Notes: a model not told the origin generated them from the sequence alone. Shown: positions 32,246-41,434, counted from the stretch's first letter. The stretch: DNA of 64,000 bases from Rahnella inusitata (GCF_003263515.1 NZ_JYDE01000042.1:61657-125656), one strand, 5' to 3'. A program made the numbers and translations.

Positions 32246-32629
32246 ATGTTTAGCACCTTACTTGCAGTCTTTATTGGCGGCGGCATTGGCAGCGTTGTCC
32301 GGTGGTATGTCAGCCTGAAAATGAATGGAATGAGCCCGGTGCTGCCGGTCGGCACGCTGACGGTCAACCTGGTCGGCGCGTTTATCATCGGGCTGTGTAT
32401 TGCCATTTTTAGCAAGATGACGCACCTGGATCCGGTCTGGAAAATGCTGATCACCACCGGTTTCTGCGGCGGCCTGACCACCTTTTCTACGTTCTCGCTG
32501 GAAGTTGTTTACATGTTGCAGGATGGCCGTTTCGGTGCGGCAGCACTCAACATGGCGCTTAATCTGGCTGGTTCCCTTGCCATGACTTTACTGGCGTTCG
32601 CGCTGGTCAGCTGGTACACCGCGCACTGA
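32246..32629 (+). CDS. crcB: Fluoride ion transporter CrcB (Fluc)
   Basis: Dual-topology four-helix fluoride channel that lowers cytoplasmic fluoride. Conserved blocks [28 protein letters not shown] and [15 protein letters not shown] are present, and 127 aa is the E. coli length. ATG at 32246 has AGAAGGGA just upstream. A longer in-frame reading from 32126 would translate the riboswitch and is spurious. It is probably induced by fluoride through the riboswitch and followed by a terminator. Confidence 0.96.
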   Translation: MFSTLLAVFIGGGIGSVVRWYVSLKMNGMSPVLPVGTLTVNLVGAFIIGLCIAIFSKMTHLDPVWKMLITTGFCGGLTTFSTFSLEVVYMLQDGRFGAAALNMALNLAGSLAMTLLAFALVSWYTAH

Positions 32630-32639
32630 TCCTCTCCGG

Positions 32640-32679
32640 CAGCGGGGCTTTTCTGCGTAAACGCCCCGCTGTTGTTTTC
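32640..32679 (+). terminator. Terminator after crcB
   Basis: A nine-pair GC-rich stem (32640-32648 with 32663-32671) and a 14-base loop are followed by TTGTTTT. Confidence 0.75.
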
Positions 32680-32794
32680 AAACCGTGATGCAGATTCACA
32701 ACTCTCCTCTTTGTCTTAATGTTTCCTTCATGTTTGTCGCAGATAATAGACCACATCAAGTCTGGTTCGTTATTTGCACACATTGAGGTTTGCC

Positions 32795-32887
32795 ATGTTT
32801 TCTGCTCCAAAAACGTCATCTGAATATCTGGTTGTGGCCCTTTGTGTCCTGACCCTGGCGGCTTTCTTACAGGCGTATTTCGCATAA
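32795..32887 (+). CDS. Candidate 30-residue single-span membrane protein
   Basis: A 30-codon frame, too short for usual gene calling, begins MFSAPKTSSEYLVV and continues as one hydrophobic helix ending AFLQAYFA. GAGG lies six bases before the ATG. It is isolated between the crcB terminator and a very strong hairpin at 32928-32962, consistent with a dedicated short transcript. I do not recognise the family. The size and layout resemble the small membrane proteins known in E. coli. Codon use looks coding, but expression is unproven. Confidence 0.5.
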   Translation: MFSAPKTSSEYLVVALCVLTLAAFLQAYFA

Positions 32888-32927
32888 TCCTGCCTGTTCA
32901 TGCCATGCCTTAATTCCCTCTCTTCAT

Positions 32928-32963
32928 AAAAACGGTGCATTCTTCTGGAATGCGCCGTTTTTG
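32928..32963. terminator. Strong terminator after the 30-residue ORF
   Basis: A 15-pair stem (32928-32942 with 32948-32962, one G-U) with a five-base loop is flanked by A and T runs, so it can act on both strands. Confidence 0.85.
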
Positions 32964-33015
32964 CTACATTCCTGATACAAATATTGTCCTGATGGCCCTT
33001 ATTGCCTATAATTGA

Positions 33016-33027
33016 GAATGATCGTTC
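33016..33027. promoter_or_regulatory. Candidate TetR-family operator
   Basis: GAATGATCGTTC, an imperfect palindrome centred on GATC, lies 33 bases before the TetR-family start. TetR regulators often bind such sites in their own promoters. Confidence 0.35.
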
Positions 33028-33059
33028 ACAATCAATGACAGCGACACGCCAGGACTTCC

Positions 33060-33716
33060 ATGCTTGCCCCCCAACAATGCAGTAAAGACGCGCGCATCAG
33101 CGCCCGCCGCGACCAGATCATCGCCGCCGCCCGATTGTGTTTTCGTAAGCACGGTTTTCACGGTGCCGGCATGGCAGAGATAGCCAAAACGTCGCAGCTC
33201 AGCGTGGGGCAGATTTATCGTTATTTCGCCAACAAAGACGCCATTATCGAAGAAATCGTGCGTCGTATGGTGATGAAAAAAATCCAGCTGATCACCGGTA
33301 ACGCCCATAATTTACAGCAGATCGCCCACAATCTGGCGCACCGGCGAATTGGTAATCTCAGTTCACCGTTTAAGGAAGATGTCTGTTCGGAACAAAAAGA
33401 GCAGGCCGAAATTGACCACGCGCTGATGCTGGAGGTGGCCGCCGAAGCCACCCGCAATCCGGCGGTGGAAAAGATCTGGCGGGATTCAGAAAAGCAGTTG
33501 TTTAACGAAGCCAAATCATTCCTAAGTAAAAGTTTCCCACAGTTTTCAGATGAGGAAATGACAGCAAAAGTCGAAAGCCTCGCCGTCATCTGTGAAGGCA
33601 CCGCCTTCCGCCGTCTGACCACCGTTCATGCCGATGCGGAGGTTCTGGAAGCGTTATACCATCGCTACTTTCAGGATCTCTTCAACACGGATTTCACCCC
33701 CAGTAAACCGGAATAA
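33060..33716 (+). CDS. TetR-family transcriptional regulator
   Basis: N-terminal TetR DNA-binding domain (RRDQIIAAARLCFRKHGFHGAGMAEIAKTSQLSVGQIYRYFANKD, written here in parts: helix-turn-helix about residues 35-60). The helical ligand-binding domain is unlike named members. Length is 218 aa; AGGA lies five bases before the ATG. The efflux gene starts nine bases after its stop, so regulator and pump form one unit, probably induced by a pump substrate (inference). Confidence 0.9.
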   Translation: MLAPQQCSKDARISARRDQIIAAARLCFRKHGFHGAGMAEIAKTSQLSVGQIYRYFANKDAIIEEIVRRMVMKKIQLITGNAHNLQQIAHNLAHRRIGNLSSPFKEDVCSEQKEQAEIDHALMLEVAAEATRNPAVEKIWRDSEKQLFNEAKSFLSKSFPQFSDEEMTAKVESLAVICEGTAFRRLTTVHADAEVLEALYHRYFQDLFNTDFTPSKPE

Positions 33717-33725
33717 CTCCCCACC

Positions 33726-34913
33726 ATGAGCGCTCACCTGCAAGAAAAACGCCTCGGCTATGCCCTGGTTCTCGGCTCACTCGCCGCTCTCGGTCCGTTA
33801 TGTACCGATTTGTATTTACCGGCGCTGCCAGAACTGGCCGGTGAACTGAATACTTCCACCGCCAGCGCGCAACTGAGCCTCACCGCAGGGTTGCTCGGTC
33901 TCGGCTTCGGCCAGCTGATTTTTGGTCCGCTAAGCGATCGCTATGGCCGCATTCGTCCCTTGTTATGGTCGCTGGCCTTGCTGCTGGCCGCCTCGGTGTG
34001 GTGCGCCGTAGCACCGGATATTCATCAGCTGATTATTGCCCGTTTACTTCAGGGCATCGCCGGTGCAGGTGGCGCAGTACTTTCCCGCGCTGTCGCCAGA
34101 GATTTGTACAACGGTCACGAGCTGACACGCTTCTTTGCCTTGTTGATGCTGGTCAACGGGCTGGCGCCGATCATTGCACCGGTGCTGGGTGGCGCGATGC
34201 TGAGCTGGATGAACTGGCGGGGGATTTTCGGCGTGCTGGCGGTCATCTCCATCATGCTGTTTGCCTCCTCGGCGCTGAAGTTGCACGAGACGCTGCCGCC
34301 GGAGCGCCGTTCGCAGGGCGGAATTTTCAGCATGCTCGGCTCGGTCTTTTCATTACTGAAACACCGTCCGTTTATGGGATTGTGCCTGACGCAGGGCTTC
34401 GTGATGGCGGGAATGTTCGCCTATATCGGCGCATCGCCGTTCGTCTTGCAGCAGATTTATCACCTTAGCCCGCAGATGTTCAGCCTGTGCTTTGCGGTCA
34501 ACGGCATCGGTCTGGTCATTTCCGCGCAGGTATCCACCCGCTTTAGCCGTCGCTATGGCGAAATGGCGCTGGTGAAAACCGGTCTGTGCATTGCCGCCGT
34601 GGCGTCTGTCGCGCTGGTGATCGCCGCCAGTCTTGGTGCGCCGCTGATTATGCTGCTGGTGCCGTTGTTCTTCTCGGTGATGGTGATCGGGATTGTCAGC
34701 CCGAATGCCGGATCGCTGGCGATGCAAAGTCAGGGGAAAAATGCGGGCAGCGCGTCGGCGCTGTTGGGTGTGTGTATGTTTGCGCTGGGCGCGCTTGCCG
34801 TGCCGGTGACCGGTTTCGGCAGTATGCCTGCGCTCTCGATGGCGCTGACCATGCTCGGCTGCTACGCGATAGCCATCCTGCTGTTCGTGACGCTGGTGCG
34901 CAAACCGGCTTAA
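33726..34913 (+). CDS. Bcr/CflA-type multidrug efflux MFS transporter
   Basis: Major facilitator with 12 predicted helices. The opening ALGPLCTDLYLPALPELAGEL is typical of the Bcr/CflA drug:proton antiporters, followed by GPLSDRYGRIRPLL and LLQGIAGAGGAVLSRAVARDLY. Length is 395 aa. Substrate range cannot be told from sequence; bicyclomycin, sulfonamides and related compounds are known for the family. It follows the TetR gene and ends before a bidirectional terminator. Confidence 0.92.
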   Translation: MSAHLQEKRLGYALVLGSLAALGPLCTDLYLPALPELAGELNTSTASAQLSLTAGLLGLGFGQLIFGPLSDRYGRIRPLLWSLALLLAASVWCAVAPDIHQLIIARLLQGIAGAGGAVLSRAVARDLYNGHELTRFFALLMLVNGLAPIIAPVLGGAMLSWMNWRGIFGVLAVISIMLFASSALKLHETLPPERRSQGGIFSMLGSVFSLLKHRPFMGLCLTQGFVMAGMFAYIGASPFVLQQIYHLSPQMFSLCFAVNGIGLVISAQVSTRFSRRYGEMALVKTGLCIAAVASVALVIAASLGAPLIMLLVPLFFSVMVIGIVSPNAGSLAMQSQGKNAGSASALLGVCMFALGALAVPVTGFGSMPALSMALTMLGCYAIAILLFVTLVRKPA

Positions 34914-34935
34914 CGTTACTTGATGACAGACAGGC

Positions 34936-34966
34936 AAAAAAAAACCCGCTTCGGCGGGTTTTTTAA
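34936..34966. terminator. Bidirectional terminator between the MFS gene and cspE
   Basis: Stem 34941-34949 with 34954-34962, TTCG loop, flanked by a run of nine A and a run of six T. It serves both convergent genes. Confidence 0.9.
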
Positions 34967-34980
34967 GAATTCGGCTAAAG

Positions 34981-35190
34981 TCAGATAGCGATAACGTTAG
35001 CAGCCGACGGGCCTTTGGCACCATTGGTGATTTCGAACTCTACGCGCTGGCCTTCAGCGAGGGTCTTGAAGCCCTGGCTGGAAATAGCAGAGAAATGAAC
35101 GAAAACATCTTTGCTGCCATCTTCAGGGGTAATGAAACCAAAACCTTTAGATTCATTGAACCACTTAACGCTACCTTTAATCTTAGACAT
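34981..35190 (-). CDS. cspE: Cold-shock-like RNA chaperone CspE
   Basis: Single OB-fold cold-shock domain with RNP1 (KGFGFITP) and RNP2 (VFVHFSAI) motifs. The 69-aa protein differs from E. coli CspE at only a few positions. It melts RNA secondary structure and acts as a transcription antiterminator. The start at 35190 has AAGG upstream; the longer frame to 35301 is leader sequence. In E. coli cspE neighbours crcB and pagP; here an efflux pair lies between and pagP is absent. Confidence 0.96.
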   Translation of the reverse strand: MSKIKGSVKWFNESKGFGFITPEDGSKDVFVHFSAISSQGFKTLAEGQRVEFEITNGAKGPSAANVIAI

Positions 35191-35366
35191 CAAACTTACC
35201 TTTACGTGAATGTTGGACACAAAATGTGTGTCATTTACAGTACAGCAACAGATCTTCATTTTGTCCAGAATTCTGATAGCAATAAGCGATAAAGCTCTCA
35301 TTCCTGACTTTTCGTTGCCGCTTTCTTCTGCAAAATCAGCCCTTCACGCCCTGATATCGCGCATCC

Positions 35367-36104
35367 TCAGAAAAATGAATCATCGTCATTATTGAAGTCA
35401 TCAGAGTCGAAATTATCTGACCCGAAGCCCAGATCTGAATTGTTATCGCGCATCGACGCATCCTCCCAGGAAGGCTGATTACTGTCGAAGCCCTGGTTGT
35501 TGTCATCCAGAAAACTGCTGTCGGCGGGATTAAGATTCTGCACCGGCGGCTCTTCAATGATATTGACGATTTCCTGCGGCTGGCTGTGATGGAACATACC
35601 GGTCAGCATATCCGCCAGAACCACGCCACCGGCGACACCCGCCGCCGTGCGCAGCGCGCTGCCCAAAAAGCCCGGAGCCTGCGGTGCGGCTTGTGCCGGT
35701 GCCTGCTGTGGCTGCCCGGCGTATTGTGAAGGCTGCGGCTGAGCGCCCCACCCTTGCGTGCCGGGGATCGGCTGACTGCCCTGCGATACAGGACGCTGTG
35801 GTTCAGGCGCAGAAGCTCCGCCACCAAATAGCCCGGCCAGAAAACCGCTGCTCTGCGGTTTGGCAGTTTGCTGTTGCAACTGATCGATTTGCTGCTGTAA
35901 GGCCTGCACCTGACCGTTCAGTTTGGTCAGCGCGGCTTCCTGAATAATCATCGCCTGCGCCATATAATACGGCGCCGACGGCTGCTGACGGATATGGGCC
36001 TGAATCACACGCTCAGCGTCCGCATCACGCGGCGCCGTATTGGACTCAGCCTGTTGCAAGCGACTAAAAAGTCCGTCAATTAAACGCTGTTCTTCAGATT
36101 GCAT
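35367..36104 (-). CDS. DUF2076 domain-containing protein
   Basis: Conserved protein of unknown function. A helical N-terminus (MQSEEQRLIDGLFSRL) with a coiled-coil, Gln-rich segment (about residues 60-85) is followed by a Pro/Gln/Ala linker. A Gly/Ala-rich hydrophobic stretch (about 150-170, AAGVAGGVVLADML) and a strongly acidic tail rich in Asp, Asn and Phe complete it. Length is 245 aa; AAGGTG precedes the start. No signal peptide. It probably stands alone. Confidence 0.85.
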   Translation of the reverse strand: MQSEEQRLIDGLFSRLQQAESNTAPRDADAERVIQAHIRQQPSAPYYMAQAMIIQEAALTKLNGQVQALQQQIDQLQQQTAKPQSSGFLAGLFGGGASAPEPQRPVSQGSQPIPGTQGWGAQPQPSQYAGQPQQAPAQAAPQAPGFLGSALRTAAGVAGGVVLADMLTGMFHHSQPQEIVNIIEEPPVQNLNPADSSFLDDNNQGFDSNQPSWEDASMRDNNSDLGFGSDNFDSDDFNNDDDSFF

Positions 36105-36272
36105 AAATTCACCTTGTTGATGTCGTACGCTTCGCTGGCGATCGCCATGGCGACCGATAGCGGGATTCTATGAATCACACTAATACAATTGAATTGAGGT
36201 ATGAATTAACGGAGTGTCAACGAATGTGACGAATGTAAATGGCGGTCATAACCGGCACTGCGGAGGATGAAA

Positions 36273-36296
36273 CCCGCCTGCCGGAAAGCAGACGGG
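36273..36296 (-). terminator. Terminator after the iron-siderophore binding protein gene
   Basis: Stem 36273-36281 with 36288-36296 (one mismatch) and a six-base loop, read on the minus strand into TTTC. It begins 13 bases after the stop. Confidence 0.5.
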
Positions 36297-36308
36297 ATAA
36301 CGCTGAAT

Positions 36309-37439
36309 TTATTTCTTCGCTGACCAGCCGAGGATGAAATCCTGATCTGGCAGATTGGTGTAGTTACGCACGATGTCGTGGTAGGTCTTCGCCGGATCCA
36401 GCGTTTTAAACTCTTGCGGGTAGATGAATTTCGCCAGATATTCCATCCCGACAATGTTGTACGGATGGTTGTAGAACTGGTGATAAACGGCGTAGACATT
36501 ACCGTTTATGACAGCCGGGATCTGCGCCACGCCGGTACGGCTGGTCAGCACCTTGGCCGCTTTATCCAGACTCGCCTGATCCGCACCGTAACCGAACGGC
36601 AGAATGTGGGTGACTGAACCGCCTTTCGGACGTGCGGAACCGGTCATGATGTAAACGTCCGGCTTCATGCTGATCACCTGCTCCAGCGAAACGGTGCCCG
36701 ATGCGCCCGGCAACAGTTGGGAGCCGATGTTATTGGCGTCTACCGCCTGAATCAAACGCCCCCAGCCTGCATTACCGTGGGTGAAGCAGCAGGAATCATC
36801 GCGACCGGCAATCGGTTCGATGAAGACGTTTGGCTTGGTTTTGATGGCGGAAACGGCTTTCTGTATGTTCTGGAAATGCGCATTATAGAACGTGGTGTAG
36901 GCGCGGGCGTTGTCTTCCTGATTCATCACTTTGCCAAGCAGCTCGATGCTTGGCGCGGTGTTTTTGGCCGGATCGAGTTCGTAATCTAAGAACACCACCG
37001 GAATGTGCAGTGCGGCCAGTTTATCCAGCACGCCCGCCTGTGCGAGAGAATCTTTAGCACGCAGCTGCGCAACCATCAGATCCGGCTTCCTGGCAATCAC
37101 GGTTTCGAGATCAACCTGCCCTTTATCGCTGAACCCCATATCGAGAATGTTGGCAGATTCCGGCCATTTACTTTTCAGCATATCCCAGGTGCCGCTGTCG
37201 GTTTTCTTCAGCAGGTTATTCCATGCCACCACGTGCTCAAAAGGATTGGCTTTGTCCAGCACCGCCAGCGCCAGTAAATCGCGGCCATCCTGTAAAATTA
37301 CGCGCTGCGGCGCTTTCTCGATAGTGACTTTTTGTCCGGAAATGTCGGTTACCGTCAGCGGATAAGTGGTGGCAAAAACAGAGAAGGATGCGGCCATCAG
37401 ACCGGCTACAGACAGCACGCGAGCGGTGTTCTTGTACAT
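36309..37439 (-). CDS. Iron-siderophore-type ABC transporter substrate-binding protein
   Basis: Periplasmic binding protein of the FepB/BtuF class (type III fold): VTDISGQKVTIEKAPQRVIL, DLETVIARKPDLMVAQ and GASGTVSLEQVISMKPDVYIMTG. A signal peptide ends about SVFA (residue 25). ATG at 37439 is preferred; the frame continues to 37514 but that part is promoter DNA with a Fur box. Length is 376 aa. No permease or ATPase gene is adjacent, so it is an orphan that must use another import system. Confidence 0.9.
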   Translation of the reverse strand: MYKNTARVLSVAGLMAASFSVFATTYPLTVTDISGQKVTIEKAPQRVILQDGRDLLALAVLDKANPFEHVVAWNNLLKKTDSGTWDMLKSKWPESANILDMGFSDKGQVDLETVIARKPDLMVAQLRAKDSLAQAGVLDKLAALHIPVVFLDYELDPAKNTAPSIELLGKVMNQEDNARAYTTFYNAHFQNIQKAVSAIKTKPNVFIEPIAGRDDSCCFTHGNAGWGRLIQAVDANNIGSQLLPGASGTVSLEQVISMKPDVYIMTGSARPKGGSVTHILPFGYGADQASLDKAAKVLTSRTGVAQIPAVINGNVYAVYHQFYNHPYNIVGMEYLAKFIYPQEFKTLDPAKTYHDIVRNYTNLPDQDFILGWSAKK

Positions 37440-37472
37440 GCAAAGCCCCGAAAATGAGAATGAATGAAAAAT

Positions 37473-37491
37473 GATTTTGATAATTGTTATC
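37473..37491. promoter_or_regulatory. Fur box
   Basis: GATTTTGATAATTGTTATC matches the 19-base Fur consensus at 15 positions. It lies 34 bases upstream of the binding-protein start, predicting iron repression. Confidence 0.8.
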
Positions 37492-37638
37492 AAACAAGCG
37501 GAAATAATAAACAAGGAACGATTGATGAGGCAACGCTTTTACGGGGAATAATGCGGATAAAACATGTCGAAATATGAACGGGATACCAGACTGGCATCCC
37601 GTTTGAGTTAAGTCAGAGAATCCATAAAACGGCTGAGG

Positions 37639-39729
37639 CTACGATTGGCGTCCGATGAATTTCAGCAGGAACTCACTGACCATTACGCGTTTAAAGGCGG
37701 ACTGCGCTTTGTCTGCCGCTGCACTGTGGCCGCCTTCGGTATTCTCGTAGAAATACACATCAGCAATACCCAGCGCCTGCATTTTGGCCGCCATTTTACG
37801 CGCATGGTCTGGCCCGACGCGGTCATCGCTGGTCGCCGTCGAAAACAGGACCGGCGGGTATTTTTTCGTCGGATCGATGTTGTGATACGGCGAGAATTCG
37901 CGGATAAATTCCCACTCTTGCGGGATCTGCGGATCGCCGTATTCAGCAATCCACGAAGCACCGGCGGAGATTTGCGTGTAGCGCTGCATGTCCAGCAACG
38001 CCACTTCGCAGACGATCGCGCCGAACAGCTCCGGGTATCGCGTCAGCATATTGCCGACCAGCAGCCCGCCATTGCTGCCGCCCTGCGCCGCCAGATGTGC
38101 CGGTGAGGTGATATTGCTGGCAATCAGCGCTTTGGCGACCGAGGCGAAATCTTCATACGCGCGCAGACGTTTTCCCTTCAGCGCGGCCTTATGCCATTCC
38201 GGCCCGTACTCACCACCGCCGCGGATATTGGCCACCACAAAGACGCCGCCGCGATCCAGCCATGCCACCCCGCTCACGCCGAGATAATAGGGATCGAGCG
38301 ACACTTCAAAACCGCCGTAGCCGTACAGCAGCGTCGGATTTTTGCCGTCGTACACCACGTCTTTGCGGCAGACCAGGAAATACGGTACGCGGGTGCCGTC
38401 GTCGGACTGCGCAAAATGTTGGCTGACCTGATAACGGGATGCATCGAAATACGACGGATCCTGTTTAAGCAATTCTGCCTCTTGTTCCGCGCCGTTATCC
38501 AGACTGCCAAGCGACAAACTCGCCGGTTGCAGGAAACCGCTGACGGTCATGAAATAGTCGTTCGAATCGTCCGAGACGCCCCATGCGTTGATTTTACTGA
38601 GTTCCGGCACATGCCCGAACGGCTCGCGCTGCCATTCGCCGTCTTTTGGGGTCAGCACTTCGAGGCGGTTCACCACGTCACGCGTGATACTCAAAATAAT
38701 GTGATCGCGGGTGCAGGAATAGCCGTTAAGCTGATCACGCGTGGCGGTAACGCCGCTCAGCGCGCTGTGATCGCCCGGCACAAAAAGCGGCACCAGCGCA
38801 CGTTCGCCAGCCATAAAAGCGTCAAAATTCATGGTCAGCAGCGAGCCGGACGGCCAGCTTTGCCCGTTGACCTGCCATTCGCTGGAAGGCTGGATCAGGA
38901 TCCATTCGCGCCACGAACTGAATTTGGCATCGTCAGGCAAATCGATTTTGATCAGTTCTTTTTCTGCGTTCAGCAGGAACACTTCGCGGTGATAGAAATC
39001 GATCACCCGCACGACATAATCGTGCTCGAAGCCGATGAAACTGTCGTGATAGCCAACGGCCATCATGTCTTTTTTAGCCGCGCTGTAGACCGTCGTGGCT
39101 TCGCTTAGCGGCGTACCGCGCGACCAGATTTTCACGATGCGCGGGTAACCGGAGTCGGTCAGCGAGTCTTCGCCAAAATCAGTGGCGACAAACAGATGGT
39201 CTCGGTCAATCCAGCCGGTGCGGCTTTTCGCGACCGGCAGGAAGAAGCCATCGGTGATAAATTCCAGCGTCTGCAAATCAAACTCGCGCACTTCTGAGGC
39301 GTCGCCACCGTCCGGGGAAAGGAAAACCAGCGCCCGCTTGTATTCAGGTTTCAGCGGAAAGATGCCGTGATACACCCAGTCTTTCCCTTCGGCTTTGCCC
39401 AGCGCATCAATGTCCAGCACCGTTTCCCACTGCGGTTCAGATTTACGGTATTCATCCAGCGTGGTGCGGCGCAGCAGGCCGCGCGGATTTTCCGCATCCT
39501 GCCAGAAATTGTACCACTTTTCGCCAAACCGCCCGATGCCGGGGATCTGATCCGGCGAGTTCAGCCCTTTGAGCACTTTCTCGCGAAGTGGATCAAACTC
39601 TTTGCCCTGGGTAAAGGCGGCCAGCGTGATTGGATTTTGCTCGTGCGCCCAGGCCAGCGCCTGTTCGTTGCGTATCCCTTCCAGCCAGATGAATTCATCG
39701 TGCTGCGGATTCGTTGAGTCAGTTGTCAT
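37639..39729 (-). CDS. S9-family prolyl oligopeptidase
   Basis: Serine peptidase with an N-terminal beta-propeller (about residues 70-420) and a C-terminal alpha/beta-hydrolase domain. The nucleophile is about Ser552 in GGSNGG, the acid Asp in TSDDRVGPDH and the base His in EGGHSAA. Length is 696 aa; AGGAG precedes the start. It lacks a signal peptide, so it is a cytoplasmic peptidase for short peptides. It differs from E. coli PtrB at the N-terminus, so I give no symbol. Confidence 0.9.
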   Translation of the reverse strand: MTTDSTNPQHDEFIWLEGIRNEQALAWAHEQNPITLAAFTQGKEFDPLREKVLKGLNSPDQIPGIGRFGEKWYNFWQDAENPRGLLRRTTLDEYRKSEPQWETVLDIDALGKAEGKDWVYHGIFPLKPEYKRALVFLSPDGGDASEVREFDLQTLEFITDGFFLPVAKSRTGWIDRDHLFVATDFGEDSLTDSGYPRIVKIWSRGTPLSEATTVYSAAKKDMMAVGYHDSFIGFEHDYVVRVIDFYHREVFLLNAEKELIKIDLPDDAKFSSWREWILIQPSSEWQVNGQSWPSGSLLTMNFDAFMAGERALVPLFVPGDHSALSGVTATRDQLNGYSCTRDHIILSITRDVVNRLEVLTPKDGEWQREPFGHVPELSKINAWGVSDDSNDYFMTVSGFLQPASLSLGSLDNGAEQEAELLKQDPSYFDASRYQVSQHFAQSDDGTRVPYFLVCRKDVVYDGKNPTLLYGYGGFEVSLDPYYLGVSGVAWLDRGGVFVVANIRGGGEYGPEWHKAALKGKRLRAYEDFASVAKALIASNITSPAHLAAQGGSNGGLLVGNMLTRYPELFGAIVCEVALLDMQRYTQISAGASWIAEYGDPQIPQEWEFIREFSPYHNIDPTKKYPPVLFSTATSDDRVGPDHARKMAAKMQALGIADVYFYENTEGGHSAAADKAQSAFKRVMVSEFLLKFIGRQS

Positions 39730-39765
39730 GCGGTTCTGCTCCTTCAGTCATGCGTTAAACGGGCG

Positions 39766-40797
39766 TTATTGCACCAGAATGCCCTGAATCAGGCTGGCTT
39801 TCACCACGGTCACCTGTGGAATGTTCAGCGCCTGCATAAACCCTTCGACCAGCAACAAATTGCTGACGTCGGTCGCCCGATATTCCCCGGCCAGTTCGCT
39901 GTCGCCTTTCCACACCTGATTTTTCGACACGCGCTGCACATCTTCTAAGGTGTAGGTATTGTTTGAGCCATCAGTTTTATTGGCGGAACGCAGCTGGTCT
40001 TTGACCGAATAGCCGTGAACGCCGCCAATACCGATCACCCGACGGGTTCTGGCATCCTCTTTGATCTGCGGGCTGACGTGCGTCCGCGCGTAGAAATTCA
40101 CATAACGCAGTACGGTATTACGCAGCGAACCAATCGGGTTCGGCGAGGCCGCTTTGTCGAGCTCCTGATTTTTCAGCACGCTGATGATGAATTCTTTTAG
40201 CGTCACCGAGGCCAGACGCCCCTGATAAATATCGGTTACCGTTTTACCCTTTTGCTGGCGAAAGGCGGTCATCTGCATCGAACCGCCGCCGATGTCCCAT
40301 ACCAGCAAATCTTCATTTTTAATATGGTTGTCATGCAGCGCGGCTTTCGCCGAAATAAACCCCAGTTCAGCTTCCTGCTCCTGCGTAATGATGCGCAGCT
40401 GAATCTGTGCCTGCTGGTTAAACTGGTCGATCACCTGCTGGCCATTGGCTGCCGAGCGGAACACCGCTGTCGCCACGCCGGTAATACGCTGAGGATGGAA
40501 CGTGCGCGCCTTATCGACCATCTGTTTGAGCGCGGTAACGCCCTGCTGCTGCATCGCGGCGCTTAACTGATTATTGCCAGATTTGCCTAAATCATCGTTA
40601 AAGCCCAGCGCGCGCTGGTCTTCATACAGCACTTTACCCAGCTGGTGGCGGCAAATATCCACCTGCGCAACCTGAATTTTCGTGGTGCCGGATCCCATAT
40701 CGATGCCCGCACGAGTTTCAATACAATGATTAGCCCATGCCGAAAACGTGCTTAATGCTAAGGCGATACCCAGAAGATTTTTACGTGTGCAATTCAT
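39766..40797 (-). CDS. Ppx/GppA-like phosphatase with an apparent signal peptide
   Basis: The fold is that of exopolyphosphatase/pppGpp phosphatase: GIDMGSGTTKIQV and VWDIGGGSMQMT are the two phosphate loops, and EQEAELGF carries the expected catalytic Glu. Unlike cytoplasmic Ppx and GppA it begins MNCTRKNLLGIALALSTFSAWA, a classical signal peptide cut near residue 22. It also lacks the C-terminal helical domains (343 aa against about 500). ATG at 40797 has AGGA upstream. Periplasmic substrate unknown. Confidence 0.85.
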   Translation of the reverse strand: MNCTRKNLLGIALALSTFSAWANHCIETRAGIDMGSGTTKIQVAQVDICRHQLGKVLYEDQRALGFNDDLGKSGNNQLSAAMQQQGVTALKQMVDKARTFHPQRITGVATAVFRSAANGQQVIDQFNQQAQIQLRIITQEQEAELGFISAKAALHDNHIKNEDLLVWDIGGGSMQMTAFRQQKGKTVTDIYQGRLASVTLKEFIISVLKNQELDKAASPNPIGSLRNTVLRYVNFYARTHVSPQIKEDARTRRVIGIGGVHGYSVKDQLRSANKTDGSNNTYTLEDVQRVSKNQVWKGDSELAGEYRATDVSNLLLVEGFMQALNIPQVTVVKASLIQGILVQ

Positions 40798-41138
40798 CTC
40801 ATCCTGCCCTGAAAAATATAACAAAAATCATAAAGCATTCAGAAATACCCGTTTTATCCCGTTGAGTTCAAGCTTTTTTGCTTCCTGTTTACGCGACAGC
40901 TTTCTGTAAAAGTGCGAATACACTGTTCTAAAAAAGCGAAAATCACTTCACTTTGTCCTAAATAATTCATTCTGAGATCCCGCGATGATTTGGCTATTCC
41001 TTTTTGTGAGTCAGCTCATGCATTGAACCTATTGGAACGCCTATAAAGAAATCATTACCTTGTGATGACAAAAAATGACGTGGTTGTGAGGTAAAAATGA
41101 GGCACGAAAAACAGGCAGTTTCATAAAGGAGTGAAGGT
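40798..41138. other. Spacer between the Ppx-like gene and the 81-aa gene
   Basis: AT-rich divergent promoter region. It contains a TGAGTCAGCTCA near-palindrome at about 41007-41018 but no convincing gene or RNA. Confidence 0.4.
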
Positions 41139-41384
41139 ATGGAATGGAAAATTATAGATATCCTGAATACCCCGCACACAGGACTCAAATACATCTGCAT
41201 TCAGGCGTTTAAAAACCTGAAGCTGATTTTATCGGTTGATGACAACTTCTCGCTGAAGACCGGCGATACGCTGGAAATCACGCCGGAAGGTTACTCACTT
41301 AACCGCCATGAAGCGCAGACGCTGAAGATTCACCGCATGATGCCCTATTGTCAGCAGCGCTGGCAGTCGCTTTCAATTCAATGA
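41139..41384 (+). CDS. Small hypothetical protein (81 aa)
   Basis: Not recognised. The 81-residue product is soluble and mixed alpha/beta by eye, with no signal peptide or membrane helix; the centre (SLKTGDTLEITPEGYSLN) looks like a small beta-barrel strand pair. AAGG lies four bases before the ATG and a terminator follows 52 bases after the stop, so it is a compact single-gene unit. Confidence 0.6.
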   Translation: MEWKIIDILNTPHTGLKYICIQAFKNLKLILSVDDNFSLKTGDTLEITPEGYSLNRHEAQTLKIHRMMPYCQQRWQSLSIQ

Positions 41385-41434
41385 AGACTTTGTAGAAATG
41401 ATGATCTTTGAAAAAAACGCGGTACAAACCCCGT

